DNA of 64,000 bases from Clostridium formicaceticum (GTDB lineage Bacteria > Bacillota > Clostridia > Peptostreptococcales > Natronincolaceae), in assembly GCF_001854185.1 (NCBI RefSeq), contig NZ_CP017603.1, forward strand, positions 186,001-250,000, given 5' to 3'. Below, piece by piece: positions 1 through 8,938 of the stretch. The position numbers were made by a program, and so were the translations under genes. How positions within the stretch are numbered: the first letter of the stretch is position 1; each line of letters starts with the position of its first letter. The notes beneath the pieces are model-generated. The model worked only from the letters and a program-made list of their open reading frames with translations. It made no database searches and was not told the DNA's origin.

Positions 1-1142
1 TCAGGAATAATGGAGAATGTAAGTACCATAACAAATCCGTTCACAAAACCTGAAATTGCCGTTATAACCCAAAACAAAACGGGATAGGACGTAACAGGAA
101 TAAAATACGTAATAAACAAGAGTGTTGCAAAGATTGCAAGAACGATTCTATATAACTTGGCTTTATCACCGACTTTGACCTGTATTTTATCCACAAAAAG
201 TGTACTGATTCCTGTGATACCTGTGAACAGGAGGGCATAAATCCCTAATAAACCGTCGTTACCTGCATAATATCGGAAATAATATGCATATACAGCCGCC
301 CGCCCATACATCATAAAGCCTGTAACAACAATGCCTGCCAGTACGATTAAAAGAGGCGGATTTTTGGTCGCAGCTTTAATTAACTCCTTCATTTTAACTT
401 TCTTTTGTGTTTCCGGCGGTTTAACAACTTCTTTACATTTTATGCCGCAGATGAGATACAATGGAATGGACAATGCTCCCAGAATCATGGTTGTATAAAG
501 CCAGCCGTTTACTTCGCTTCCTTTACCTAAAAACGATACCATAGGTATAACGGCAACAGTTACAATAGCATTTGTACCAAAAGAGAAGAACAGTCGTACT
601 CCTGAAAGAGATGCTCTTTCGTCTGTATCCGGTGTCATAACTGCATTCAATGCGCCCCACGGGATGTTAACAACAGTGTAAGAAAAGACCAAAATACAGT
701 ACGTAACCGCCATATAAACGATTCGTCCATTTAACGACCATTGAGGATGTGCCCAAAACGTAAACACATACAAGATTGCCAAAGGTACCGTTCCAAAAAT
801 AATCCATGGCTTGTATTTTCCGATTCTTGTTTCAGTGTTATCGGATAAAAAACCGATTACAGGATCGTTAAAGGCATCCCAAATTCTCGAAACCAGCATT
901 AATATTCCAACTGCCGCAGCTGGTACAAGCATGACATCGGTATAAAATAAGATTAAAAAGTTGACAATAACCGCCCAAATACAATTATTCGCCATATCTC
1001 CCAATCCATAGGCAATCTTATCCGCCATTGGAAGTTTACCACCTACATAATTCGCTTTGTTAATCCTATCAATCCATCCAACTTCCTTCTCTTTCCTCAA
1101 TACGCCCTCACTATGAATAGCCATTGACTCTTCTTTTGACAT
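1..1142 (-). CDS. GPH-family sugar:cation symporter (partial, 3' end outside window)
   Basis: About 380 codons are open from an ATG at 1142 to the window edge with no stop, so the C-terminus is missing. The protein is strongly hydrophobic with many membrane segments. Near the N-terminus it carries the MelB/UidB signature of the glycoside-pentoside-hexuronide:cation family: a GDMANN-type segment, then SRIWDAFNDPVIGFLSD and RIGKYKPW. The family imports sugars and polyols with Na+ or H+. The ATG follows an AGGTGG ribosome site. It is the last visible gene of the polyol-catabolism operon and is the only transporter there, so it is the likely importer of the operon substrate. That substrate assignment is inference. 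Confidence 0.85.
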   Translation of the reverse strand, partial: MSKEESMAIHSEGVLRKEKEVGWIDRINKANYVGGKLPMADKIAYGLGDMANNCIWAVIVNFLILFYTDVMLVPAAAVGILMLVSRIWDAFNDPVIGFLSDNTETRIGKYKPWIIFGTVPLAILYVFTFWAHPQWSLNGRIVYMAVTYCILVFSYTVVNIPWGALNAVMTPDTDERASLSGVRLFFSFGTNAIVTVAVIPMVSFLGKGSEVNGWLYTTMILGALSIPLYLICGIKCKEVVKPPETQKKVKMKELIKAATKNPPLLIVLAGIVVTGFMMYGRAAVYAYYFRYYAGNDGLLGIYALLFTGITGISTLFVDKIQVKVGDKAKLYRIVLAIFATLLFITYFIPVTSYPVLFWVITAISGFVNGFVMVLTFSIIP

Positions 1143-1171
1143 ATTCTTTCCACCTCTCTATTTGTTATTAT

Positions 1172-2380
1172 CTATAACTCCAAAAATACGGGTATTCCAT
1201 TTTCGTAATCTACCTGTACTTCACCTGCAATAAGGGGCTTTACATAGGCAATAAAATCATCTGTGATATTACATATGTCATAAATCCAAGTCGCTGGAAA
1301 AAATTTTTCTTTGTTACAAACATTCTCCACGTCTACCGAAACTGTTTTAATTTCATAATCCGACTCCTTCTCCCTTACAAATGCTACCATTTTGCCAGTT
1401 TCACCTTGAAGGGCATAAGTAACTGCATTTTTTCCTGCCATAACGGCTTCATCAATGTCCGTTTTAGAGGCACATGTAGAGGCACAACGCTGTAATACGT
1501 TTAATTCAATACTACGGACTTTTACAGTTAATTTGTTTTTCACTTCATTTTCCAATACTTTTCCACATCCACCCAGGCTCTTGTGTCCAAAATTGTCAAG
1601 AGATAATGCTTGACCTGTTTCACATACATAGGTTCCATCTGCAAATTTAATTCCTTCTGAAACGGCAACTATCACTGTTTTATTTAGCTTTAATCTATCT
1701 TTTAAGGATTCAATAAAACCTTCCATATCAAAGGGAGTTTCCGGTAAATAAACCATCAATTCACATCTATCTTTTGTATCAAGAGCCAAAGCGCTTGCCG
1801 CTGTAAGCCAACCCGTATGCCTACCCATAATTTCAACGATTGTAACTGACTCCATATCATAGACTTTAGAATCCAACATAATCTCCTTAACGGATGTGGC
1901 AATAAATTTAGCTGCCGATCCGTATCCTGGTGTATGATCCGTTAGATATAAGTCGTTGTCAATTGTTTTTGGAATACCTATGATTTTAATATTAAAGCCG
2001 ATTTCTTTGGCATAAGCGCTTAGTTTACTGACGGTATCCATGGAGTCGTTGCCGCCAATATAAAAGAAATATCCGATTTCATATTCCTTGAAAATTTCGA
2101 ATATATTCTGATATGTTTCATCCCAAATTTCTGGTAGTTTAAATCTACATGAGCCAAGAAAAGATGCTGGTGTATGTTTCAGCCTGTCAAAATTTTTGGT
2201 TTCATATACATCTTTTAAATCAAGAATATTACCCTTCAACAAGCCTTCGATACCGTTTTTCATGCCGTATACCCTATGGATCTGTTCCTGCTCCATCGCT
2301 TCTTTTATTACGCCGTAAAGACTAGCATTGATGACGGCAGTGGGACCACCCGACTGGCCGATAATTGCATTTTTAAACAT
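1172..2380 (-). CDS. 6-phosphofructokinase, probably pyrophosphate-dependent
   Basis: The 402-residue protein begins with the PfkA fold signature IIGQSGGPTAVINAS. It has GGNDS at about 109-113, PKTIDND at about 137-143 and MGRHTGW at about 185-191. In this family PKTIDND (instead of PGTIDND) and Asp at the second phosphate-loop position point to PPi rather than ATP as donor; this is established for the family and inferred here. An upstream in-frame start at 2422 exists, but ATG 2380 has GGAGG at good spacing and starts at the conserved N-terminus. In a polyol operon it could phosphorylate fructose 6-phosphate or sedoheptulose 7-phosphate, giving an aldolase route for pentose-phosphate intermediates. 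Confidence 0.88.
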   Translation of the reverse strand: MFKNAIIGQSGGPTAVINASLYGVIKEAMEQEQIHRVYGMKNGIEGLLKGNILDLKDVYETKNFDRLKHTPASFLGSCRFKLPEIWDETYQNIFEIFKEYEIGYFFYIGGNDSMDTVSKLSAYAKEIGFNIKIIGIPKTIDNDLYLTDHTPGYGSAAKFIATSVKEIMLDSKVYDMESVTIVEIMGRHTGWLTAASALALDTKDRCELMVYLPETPFDMEGFIESLKDRLKLNKTVIVAVSEGIKFADGTYVCETGQALSLDNFGHKSLGGCGKVLENEVKNKLTVKVRSIELNVLQRCASTCASKTDIDEAVMAGKNAVTYALQGETGKMVAFVREKESDYEIKTVSVDVENVCNKEKFFPATWIYDICNITDDFIAYVKPLIAGEVQVDYENGIPVFLEL

Positions 2381-2463
2381 TAAGATAACCTCCAAGCACC
2401 TGTTTTTGAATAAAAAAGACAATTTTGCATTTTGTCTAATTATATAAGATTGCCCCAGTCATT

Positions 2464-3102
2464 TTATGCCATATTTTCTTTCATGGAATCCGCCATGCTG
2501 CAAAGCATCAGGCAACATGATGTTGCACCTGCGTCCAGAACACCTCTGGAACGTTCCCCCAATCTTGCAGCTCTGCCGATTTTAGCAACCAAATCTTTGG
2601 TGCTGTCTCTACCTCTTTCCGCCGCCTGTTTCAAAATATCCAATGCTTCCTCAAAGCTTTCCCCTTCGTCAATGGCTTGTTTGAAAGCTTCCATTGCTGG
2701 AATCAACGTATCCAGCAACGTCTTGTCTCCTACTTTGGCGTTTCCAATGGACTGAATTGCCGTAATCGCCTGATTTAACATTTCATAGAAAATTTCTGCG
2801 TCAATCTCGTCTTTGCCTTTACTTGCTTCCGCCATTTCCATAAAGAATGTACCATAAAGAGGTCCCATGGAGCCTCCAATTTCAGAAAACAAGATTTCAC
2901 CCAATGTGTTTAGGGCTTCAGATATATTCATTTCCATACCCTGCGTTCTTTCCCGACAAAGCATAAAACCTTTATTCATGTTAATACCGTGGTCGCCGTC
3001 ACCGATTGCACCGTCGACTTCACTTAAATATTCTGTATTCTCATGTATTGTATCAATTAAGCTATTTAGAACAATCATTCCATTTTTAGAATCAAATCTC
3101 AT
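2464..3102 (-). CDS. dhaL: DhaL-family ketose kinase ADP/ATP-binding subunit
   Basis: The 212-residue protein matches DhaL, the nucleotide-binding subunit of dihydroxyacetone-type kinases. The Mg-nucleotide motif GDGDHGINM lies near residue 35, followed by helices rich in Gly/Ala and a C-terminal DAGATSC segment typical of the family. A GTG at 3111 is possible, but ATG 3102 has AAGGAG eight bases upstream, and that site lies in the end of dhaK, so translation is probably coupled. No DhaM phosphotransfer subunit is visible, so whether phosphate comes from ATP or the PTS is open. The substrate may be dihydroxyacetone or erythrulose. Confidence 0.88.
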   Translation of the reverse strand: MRFDSKNGMIVLNSLIDTIHENTEYLSEVDGAIGDGDHGINMNKGFMLCRERTQGMEMNISEALNTLGEILFSEIGGSMGPLYGTFFMEMAEASKGKDEIDAEIFYEMLNQAITAIQSIGNAKVGDKTLLDTLIPAMEAFKQAIDEGESFEEALDILKQAAERGRDSTKDLVAKIGRAARLGERSRGVLDAGATSCCLMLCSMADSMKENMA

Positions 3103-3107
3103 GCCAA

Positions 3108-4112
3108 TCACTCCTTGAATTGTTTTAAACCCATTGTATTGACTTCTTCATCAATCAGTTCTTTTAATTCATCGTCCAACTTCATCATCGTTAATGTTGC
3201 ACCCATCATTTCAAGAGATGTAAAATAATTTCCAACATAAGAACGATACACCCTAATGTTGTTTTCCTTCAATATATTCTCTATGTCATCATATAGAATA
3301 TAAAGCTCCATGACGGGAGTTGCACCCAGTCCGGACAGAACAACCACTACTTCATCCTCATAGCCAAAAGGTAAATCAGGGATAATGGTATCGCACATAA
3401 TTTTGGCCATTTCCTTTGCCGTTTTTAACTCGCTTACAAATATGCCAGGCTCGCCGTGGTGTCCGATACCTACTTCCATTTTGCCTTTCTCAATTTCAAA
3501 ATTAGGTTTGCCTACTGCAGGAATCGTGCATGGCGTTAAGCCAATACCTACACTTCTGGTGTTATCAATTGCTTTTTGTGCCGCCGCAATAACTTCATCA
3601 AGATCTCCGCCTTTGGCCGCCTTTGCACCGCCCACTTTCCACATCAATATTTCCCCAGCAACCCCTCTTCTTTTCTCGACTTCATCTTTTGGAGAAGAAG
3701 CCACGTCGTCATTTGCCACAACAGTTTTAACAGTGATACCGTCCTTTTGTGCCATTTTAATTGCTATTTTCACATTCATATTATCACCGGCGTAATTGCC
3801 GTATAAGCAAGCAACACCTTCCCCGCTATCTGCTTCTTTAAATGCGTCATAAAACGCTTTTGCCGTTGGTGAAGAAAATATTTCACCTACCGCTGCCGCA
3901 TCTACCATGTTTTTGCCTACATAACCGATAAATGCGGGTTTATGTCCTGAACCTCCGCCTGTTACAACACCGACTTTGCCTTTCACCGGTGCATTTTTAT
4001 ATTTGATAACTCTGCTGTTTTCTGTCGTAGTTACCAAATCATTATGGGTTTTGACAAATCCTTTTAACATATCTTCTACAACCATATCAGGATCATTGAT
4101 GATTCTTTGCAT
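3108..4112 (-). CDS. dhaK: DhaK-family ketose kinase substrate-binding subunit
   Basis: The 334-residue protein is a full-length DhaK. The glycine-rich phosphate loop GGGSGHKPAF is near residue 53 and the motif GIGHHGEPGI near residue 217 contains the histidine that covalently binds the ketose carbonyl in this family. The start has AAGGAGG nearby. DhaK and DhaL are separate proteins here, whereas ATP-type bacterial kinases are often one fused chain. Tetrulose kinases of the erythritol and threitol pathways also belong to this family, and the neighbouring polyol dehydrogenase and RpiB make a tetrulose at least as likely as dihydroxyacetone. Confidence 0.9.
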   Translation of the reverse strand: MQRIINDPDMVVEDMLKGFVKTHNDLVTTTENSRVIKYKNAPVKGKVGVVTGGGSGHKPAFIGYVGKNMVDAAAVGEIFSSPTAKAFYDAFKEADSGEGVACLYGNYAGDNMNVKIAIKMAQKDGITVKTVVANDDVASSPKDEVEKRRGVAGEILMWKVGGAKAAKGGDLDEVIAAAQKAIDNTRSVGIGLTPCTIPAVGKPNFEIEKGKMEVGIGHHGEPGIFVSELKTAKEMAKIMCDTIIPDLPFGYEDEVVVVLSGLGATPVMELYILYDDIENILKENNIRVYRSYVGNYFTSLEMMGATLTMMKLDDELKELIDEEVNTMGLKQFKE

Positions 4113-4113
4113 A

Positions 4114-4575
4114 CTAAATCGCCTCCTTCTTCATCTCTTTTTGCTCGTAATAACCAATTTTTTCTACTTTTTCTGTTGATGCACCACCTGTAAATTCGCT
4201 GTCAAGCCAAATGTCAATTAATGTTTTCGCCAATTCGGAAGCAATTACTCTTGCCCCCATGCACATCACTTGCGCATTGTTGGATTTTCTTGCTCTTTCA
4301 GTTGAGAAGGGGTCATGACAAACAGCTGAACGTATACCAGGCACTTTATTTGCCGTAATGTTCATGCCGATTCCAGTACCACAAATGAGAACGCCTCTTT
4401 CGTTTTTACTTTCGACAATGCTTTTACTTACCGCGTAAGCGATATCTGGATAGAGAACGGGGTTTACGTCGTGAACCCCAAAATCCTCAACTTCATGTCC
4501 TTTTGAAACCAAATAATTCTTTATAACCTCTTTGAAACTGTAAGCCGCTTCATCACAGCCAATTGCTATCTTCAT
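4114..4575 (-). CDS. rpiB: RpiB/LacAB-family sugar-phosphate isomerase
   Basis: The 153-residue protein matches ribose-5-phosphate isomerase B in length and motifs: an N-terminal IAIGCDEAAY, the catalytic-cysteine segment LICGTGIGMNI near residue 65, and SNNAQVMCMGARVI near residue 107. The family interconverts aldose and ketose phosphates. Members in tetritol pathways convert erythrulose 4-phosphate to erythrose 4-phosphate, and others act on ribose or allose phosphates. The gene sits directly between the dehydrogenase and dhaK and ends two bases before dhaK starts, which favours a dedicated catabolic role over housekeeping. Confidence 0.9.
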   Translation of the reverse strand: MKIAIGCDEAAYSFKEVIKNYLVSKGHEVEDFGVHDVNPVLYPDIAYAVSKSIVESKNERGVLICGTGIGMNITANKVPGIRSAVCHDPFSTERARKSNNAQVMCMGARVIASELAKTLIDIWLDSEFTGGASTEKVEKIGYYEQKEMKKEAI

Positions 4576-4587
4576 ATGAAATCCCCC

Positions 4588-5673
4588 TTACATATTTGGT
4601 ACAATAATTACTTTTTTAGCGTTATCTACACCGGTGTCCGCCAGCTTAAAGGCTTCCTCCCACTGTTCCAACGAGAATTTATGGGTTACAACACCTTCTG
4701 TCGGCAGGCTTCCGTCGGCAATCCATTCAATAACCTGCTCATAACAATAGGGACTTAAATGGGCTCCTAAAACATCAAGCTCTTTTCTATCGCTGATAAT
4801 GCTCCAATCCACTGTTACCAAATCCTTGAATACACTGAATTCAACAAAACGTCCCATTTTACGAATCATTTCCAAGCCTTGTTGTACGCTGGAATGATGC
4901 CCCGTTGCTTCAATGTAAATGTCGCAACCGTAGCCATCAGTCATATCTAGAATCGTTTGCAATGCATCTTGTTTGCCTGGATTGATCACAACATCTGCAC
5001 CGTATTTTTTTGCCAGTTTCAAACGTTCGTCCTTCATATCCAAAACCACCAGACATTTTGGATTTCTTAATTTCAATGCTCCAATCATACCTAAACCCAG
5101 TGTTCCACAACCTGACAAAACAACAACGTCTTCGCAGGTGGGATTAGCTCTGTCCACGCAATGTTTTGAACAAGCATAAGGTTCAATTAAAATTGCTTTT
5201 TCTATGGGAATGTCCTTAGGAACATGGTAGTTTAACGCTTCTTTAGGAAATTTCATGTATTCGGCCATGCCACCGTTTACATTGTATTGAAATCCATATA
5301 CGTCATGTTTTTGACACATCCAATATCTTCCTGTTTTGCAAAATTTACATTCGCCACAAGGGACAATTTGTTCAGAAATAACCCTGTCGCCAATTTTGAA
5401 ATCGCCTTTGACATTTTCACCCATTTCTACAATTTCACCTATGAATTCATGTCCTGGAATCATAGGTGCTTTTATATAAGGGGGATTGCCTTCCCCCCCC
5501 CAGAAACTGACTGCACCGTGGTAGGATTTCAGATCTCCTGCACAAATGCCACAAGCTTCGACCTTGATTACGATTTCTCCTTTCCCTGCCCGAGGAACAT
5601 CCACTTCCGACAATTTAAAATTCCCTGGTTCATATGCCACCAGTGCTTTCATTTTTTTGGGTAGATTTGACAT
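4588..5673 (-). CDS. zinc-dependent polyol dehydrogenase (MDR family)
   Basis: The 361-residue protein is a medium-chain zinc alcohol dehydrogenase. It has the catalytic zinc region CGICAGDLKSYHG near residue 40, the GHEFIGEI motif, a structural-zinc loop with spaced cysteines (CGECKFCKTGRYWMC near 110-125) and a Rossmann loop SGCGTLGLGMIGA near 187. It resembles the sorbitol and erythritol/L-threitol dehydrogenase branch and would oxidise a polyol to a ketose with NAD(P). GGAGG precedes the ATG. Being first among the enzymes, ahead of the isomerase and kinase, it sets the pathway entry. The exact polyol cannot be read from the sequence. Confidence 0.85.
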   Translation of the reverse strand: MSNLPKKMKALVAYEPGNFKLSEVDVPRAGKGEIVIKVEACGICAGDLKSYHGAVSFWGGEGNPPYIKAPMIPGHEFIGEIVEMGENVKGDFKIGDRVISEQIVPCGECKFCKTGRYWMCQKHDVYGFQYNVNGGMAEYMKFPKEALNYHVPKDIPIEKAILIEPYACSKHCVDRANPTCEDVVVLSGCGTLGLGMIGALKLRNPKCLVVLDMKDERLKLAKKYGADVVINPGKQDALQTILDMTDGYGCDIYIEATGHHSSVQQGLEMIRKMGRFVEFSVFKDLVTVDWSIISDRKELDVLGAHLSPYCYEQVIEWIADGSLPTEGVVTHKFSLEQWEEAFKLADTGVDNAKKVIIVPNM

Positions 5674-5702
5674 AAAAATGACCTCCTAAACTTTTATATT
5701 TT

Positions 5703-7094
5703 TCATTTAACTTTAACTTCGTTAAGAGCTTTATCCATTTCCTCTTTTAGAACATCCATGCCTTCTTGTGTGCTTTTATATTTAGAAGCAACCAAATCTT
5801 GTATTGTTCCTGCCCACAAATCCGTTGTCTCTGTAAAGTAGGGCTGGGGCATAAACTGTATAGATGCATGTTCAATGGTCTGATTGAAGGTCTCGATGTA
5901 ATTGTCGGATTGTGCAATCATATCCGTATATTTAGGATTGTTAAAAACCGATTGCCTTGGCGTATTCACACCGTTTACTTCCAATGCTGACCAAAGTTGA
6001 TGTTCTTTATTTGTAAAATATTGCATAAAGAGCCATGATGCGTTTTTTTCTTTTGACTGCTTATTCATTGCCAGATTCCAAATCCATAAATTTGATTTAT
6101 TTTCTGCCCCTTCATAGGGAAGAGGTGCTGTTACCCATGCGATATTACCTGCTTCCTTGGAATAACCTTTTACATTTTGAAAATAGCCTACTGCATCGGC
6201 ATCGTATAACATCGCCGCTCGCCCTGCACCAAAATCTGCGCTGGCCTGATACCATGTGTAACTTTGCCACGAAGGCGATGCCCCCTTTTTGATGATTTCC
6301 ACCCATTTATCAGTTGCTTCGACAGCTTCGGGACTGTTAACAACGGATATAAGCTTATCGTCTGCCAATTCAAAATCCTTTGCACCGTATGCTACATAGG
6401 TTGACATATAACCGGGATGGACAGAAGTCCAGGAGCGTATGCCTCGCAGCGCCAAAGCGTACGTTCCTTTTCCGTCAAATTCGTGCAAATCTTTACTAAG
6501 CTGTAATAGATCATTGATTGTTTTTGGCGGTTTCAACCCTCTTTCAGCAAAGATCCTTTTATTGTAGGCCAATACATATTGCTCAAAACCCATGGGTACT
6601 GCCAAAATTGAACCTTTGCCCATACGATGACCCAGAGATGAGTTCCATTTCAACGAATCAAGGATATTTGGATAAAAATCATCTATATCATAAGATGAAT
6701 CCGTTAAATTTAAATCGTTGATAAATTCGTCTAATTCCTGTACATAATTGTTAGGCACATATTCCCAAAGCTGATACACACCGGTCATATAAACATCTGG
6801 AGGATTCTGACTTTCAAAGGATAAAGACAATTTATTGAAGTAATTATCCTCTGGACTCAATATATAATCCACTGTGATACCAGTCTTTTCTTCAAAGTCT
6901 GGCAATTTTTTTATAATTGCGTCTGTGTAGGGATGTTGCGTTAAAAAGACGCTGATTGTTTTGCCCTCTTCACTCTTCCAGTTGAATTCTGCCTTGGTTC
7001 CATCTTGATCTGTTGGGGAACAACCTGTGACGTATAAGAGCAATGGTAAAACCATAACCGCAATGATTTTTCGTATTTTCAGCATTTTCTTCAT
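5703..7094 (-). CDS. family 1 extracellular solute-binding lipoprotein
   Basis: The 463-residue protein starts at an ATG preceded by GGAGGAA. It has a basic, hydrophobic signal peptide and a lipobox ending VTGC, so it should be anchored outside the membrane. The body matches carbohydrate-binding proteins of ABC importers (YNKRIFAERGLKPPKTINDL, GRAAMLYDADAVGYF). It is the first gene of the polyol operon, yet no ABC permease or ATPase follows. It is divergent from the YesN/YesM pair, so it may act as a sugar sensor for the kinase, or feed permeases elsewhere. Both readings are inference. Confidence 0.87.
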   Translation of the reverse strand: MKKMLKIRKIIAVMVLPLLLYVTGCSPTDQDGTKAEFNWKSEEGKTISVFLTQHPYTDAIIKKLPDFEEKTGITVDYILSPEDNYFNKLSLSFESQNPPDVYMTGVYQLWEYVPNNYVQELDEFINDLNLTDSSYDIDDFYPNILDSLKWNSSLGHRMGKGSILAVPMGFEQYVLAYNKRIFAERGLKPPKTINDLLQLSKDLHEFDGKGTYALALRGIRSWTSVHPGYMSTYVAYGAKDFELADDKLISVVNSPEAVEATDKWVEIIKKGASPSWQSYTWYQASADFGAGRAAMLYDADAVGYFQNVKGYSKEAGNIAWVTAPLPYEGAENKSNLWIWNLAMNKQSKEKNASWLFMQYFTNKEHQLWSALEVNGVNTPRQSVFNNPKYTDMIAQSDNYIETFNQTIEHASIQFMPQPYFTETTDLWAGTIQDLVASKYKSTQEGMDVLKEEMDKALNEVKVK

Positions 7095-7376
7095 TTTAAT
7101 TCCTCCAATTACTGTGTTGTAACTATTTTCCACGAAAAAGAACTTGTAGAAAATATAGCATCATTTTGGGCAAAATTTTTATCTTGCTTGCTTTTTATTT
7201 GTGAACTTCTTATAATTATTATAGATTCTCTGCGTCCTTGATAAAATAAATAGAATTATAAAAAAATGTATTATCTTTTAATTTGCAAAAAATATACAAA
7301 TGAATAATTGTAATATTTTTTTATTTTGTATATTATTTTTTTATAATAAAATTCTTCAATGAAGGATGTGAGCGCT

Positions 7377-8918
7377 ATGATTAAAGTTTTAATTGCAGAT
7401 GACGAAATTTTAGTTCGTATTGGATTAAAATCCACAATTGATTGGGAAACAGAAGGATATGAACTGGTGGGTGAAGCACAAAACGGTCAGGAGGCAGTTG
7501 CGTTGTTTGAGCAATATGACCCTGATATTTTAATGACAGACATCAAAATGCCTGTCATGGACGGCATTGAATTAATTAAGACCTTAAAGGAGCGGAAGCC
7601 TGATTTAAAATGTATCATCCTTTCCCATTATAATGATTTTGAATATGCACAAGAGGCTTTAAATTCTGGCGCAAACCGCTATATCTTAAAGTCTGATCTG
7701 AAGGCTGAAAACCTTTTGATTACCCTAAAAAAAGTATCAGCTGAGCTGGATCAAAAAGGAAGGGGCAATATCCGTCCCAAAAGTCAGATCGATACAACGG
7801 AATTTTTTGACGATCTTATGTATAACAATGATCTGAAACGATATGGTTCTCTTTTTTTAGGAAAATATTATGTAATGGCTATAGGCAGCATAAAAAAACA
7901 GCCTGTGGACTTAAATCGTGATATAGTTTCCGCTATCGAAAACGTTGCCTTTCAATTAAAAAGAAGTAATTCAATTAATTACATTAGCAAAATTATAAGC
8001 AATAAAATCTATTATTTATTTCACTATCAGAAAGAGAATTCAAATACGGATGATTTGCAATCAAAAAAAATTATTTCTTATTTAACTCTTTTAAGGAAGA
8101 ATATACGGCAATATTTGGATTTGAATATTATGTTTGCCGTTAGCCGTGAAGGTAATTCATTTGACAACGTTAGCACATTATATTATGAAGCGATCCGGGC
8201 GTCACAGGACTGCTTTTTTGACGGCGAAACCATCGTTGTTTACCATACAGCAATGGATAGTCCCCCGCCGCTATGCCCAAAATTGGATTTTAAGATGCTC
8301 AAAAATTATATAACATTATCCGATAAGAAAAGCATGAATGCCTATATCAACAGCTTTTTTAACCAGCTTTTCCATATTCGGATCAAGGAATATGTTGAGG
8401 AGCGGTTTATCGATTTTTTAAGCTTTGCCAAGGTAATTATGAATCAGTTGGGCATACCTCAAATAGAAACGTTATTAGATGAGAAATTGAATTATACCAG
8501 TTTTAGTAGACTGTATACGTTTAACAATGTACGTAGTTATGTACTATCTCTTTACGAAACAATCATCGACCGTTACACCGGCGATTCTTCAGAAAAATAC
8601 TCTTATGTGATGCGTAAAAGCATACAATACATCAAGGAAAACTATGCCCAAAACTTAACATTAAGCTCTATAGCCGCCCATGTAGAAATCAGCAACAGCT
8701 ATTTAAGTCTTCTGTTTAAGCAAGAGACAGGCGTAAATTTAATTACATATATCACTAATTACCGTATTGAAAAAGCAAAGGAACTGCTTTTGACTTCCAA
8801 TTGCAAAATATATGAAATTGCTCAAATGGTTGGCTTTGAAAATTCATATTATTTTAGCAAAGTTTTTAAAGAAATAACAGGTATGACCTGTAAACAATAT
8901 AAAAACAGAATGGAGTAA
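7377..8918 (+). CDS. YesN-type response regulator with AraC DNA-binding domain
   Basis: The 513-residue protein has an N-terminal receiver domain (IADDE, TDIKMPVMDG with the phosphorylated Asp near 54, and LSHYNDFEY) and a C-terminal AraC double helix-turn-helix (NLTLSSIAAHVEISNSYLSL, then VGFENSYYFSKVFKEITG). The middle is a variable linker. A start at 7359 is possible, but ATG 7377 begins at the conserved receiver and has AGGA upstream. It runs divergently from the binding-protein and polyol operon and 20 bases before its partner kinase, so it most likely activates that operon. The target sites were not identified. Confidence 0.9.
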   Translation: MIKVLIADDEILVRIGLKSTIDWETEGYELVGEAQNGQEAVALFEQYDPDILMTDIKMPVMDGIELIKTLKERKPDLKCIILSHYNDFEYAQEALNSGANRYILKSDLKAENLLITLKKVSAELDQKGRGNIRPKSQIDTTEFFDDLMYNNDLKRYGSLFLGKYYVMAIGSIKKQPVDLNRDIVSAIENVAFQLKRSNSINYISKIISNKIYYLFHYQKENSNTDDLQSKKIISYLTLLRKNIRQYLDLNIMFAVSREGNSFDNVSTLYYEAIRASQDCFFDGETIVVYHTAMDSPPPLCPKLDFKMLKNYITLSDKKSMNAYINSFFNQLFHIRIKEYVEERFIDFLSFAKVIMNQLGIPQIETLLDEKLNYTSFSRLYTFNNVRSYVLSLYETIIDRYTGDSSEKYSYVMRKSIQYIKENYAQNLTLSSIAAHVEISNSYLSLLFKQETGVNLITYITNYRIEKAKELLLTSNCKIYEIAQMVGFENSYYFSKVFKEITGMTCKQYKNRME

Positions 8919-8938
8919 GTTTTACGGAGGGCGATGAA

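Noticed and set aside
2432-3118. Plus-strand open frames opposite DhaL
   Set aside because: They lie wholly opposite a confidently identified gene, have no ribosome sites and their residues are the usual antisense by-product.
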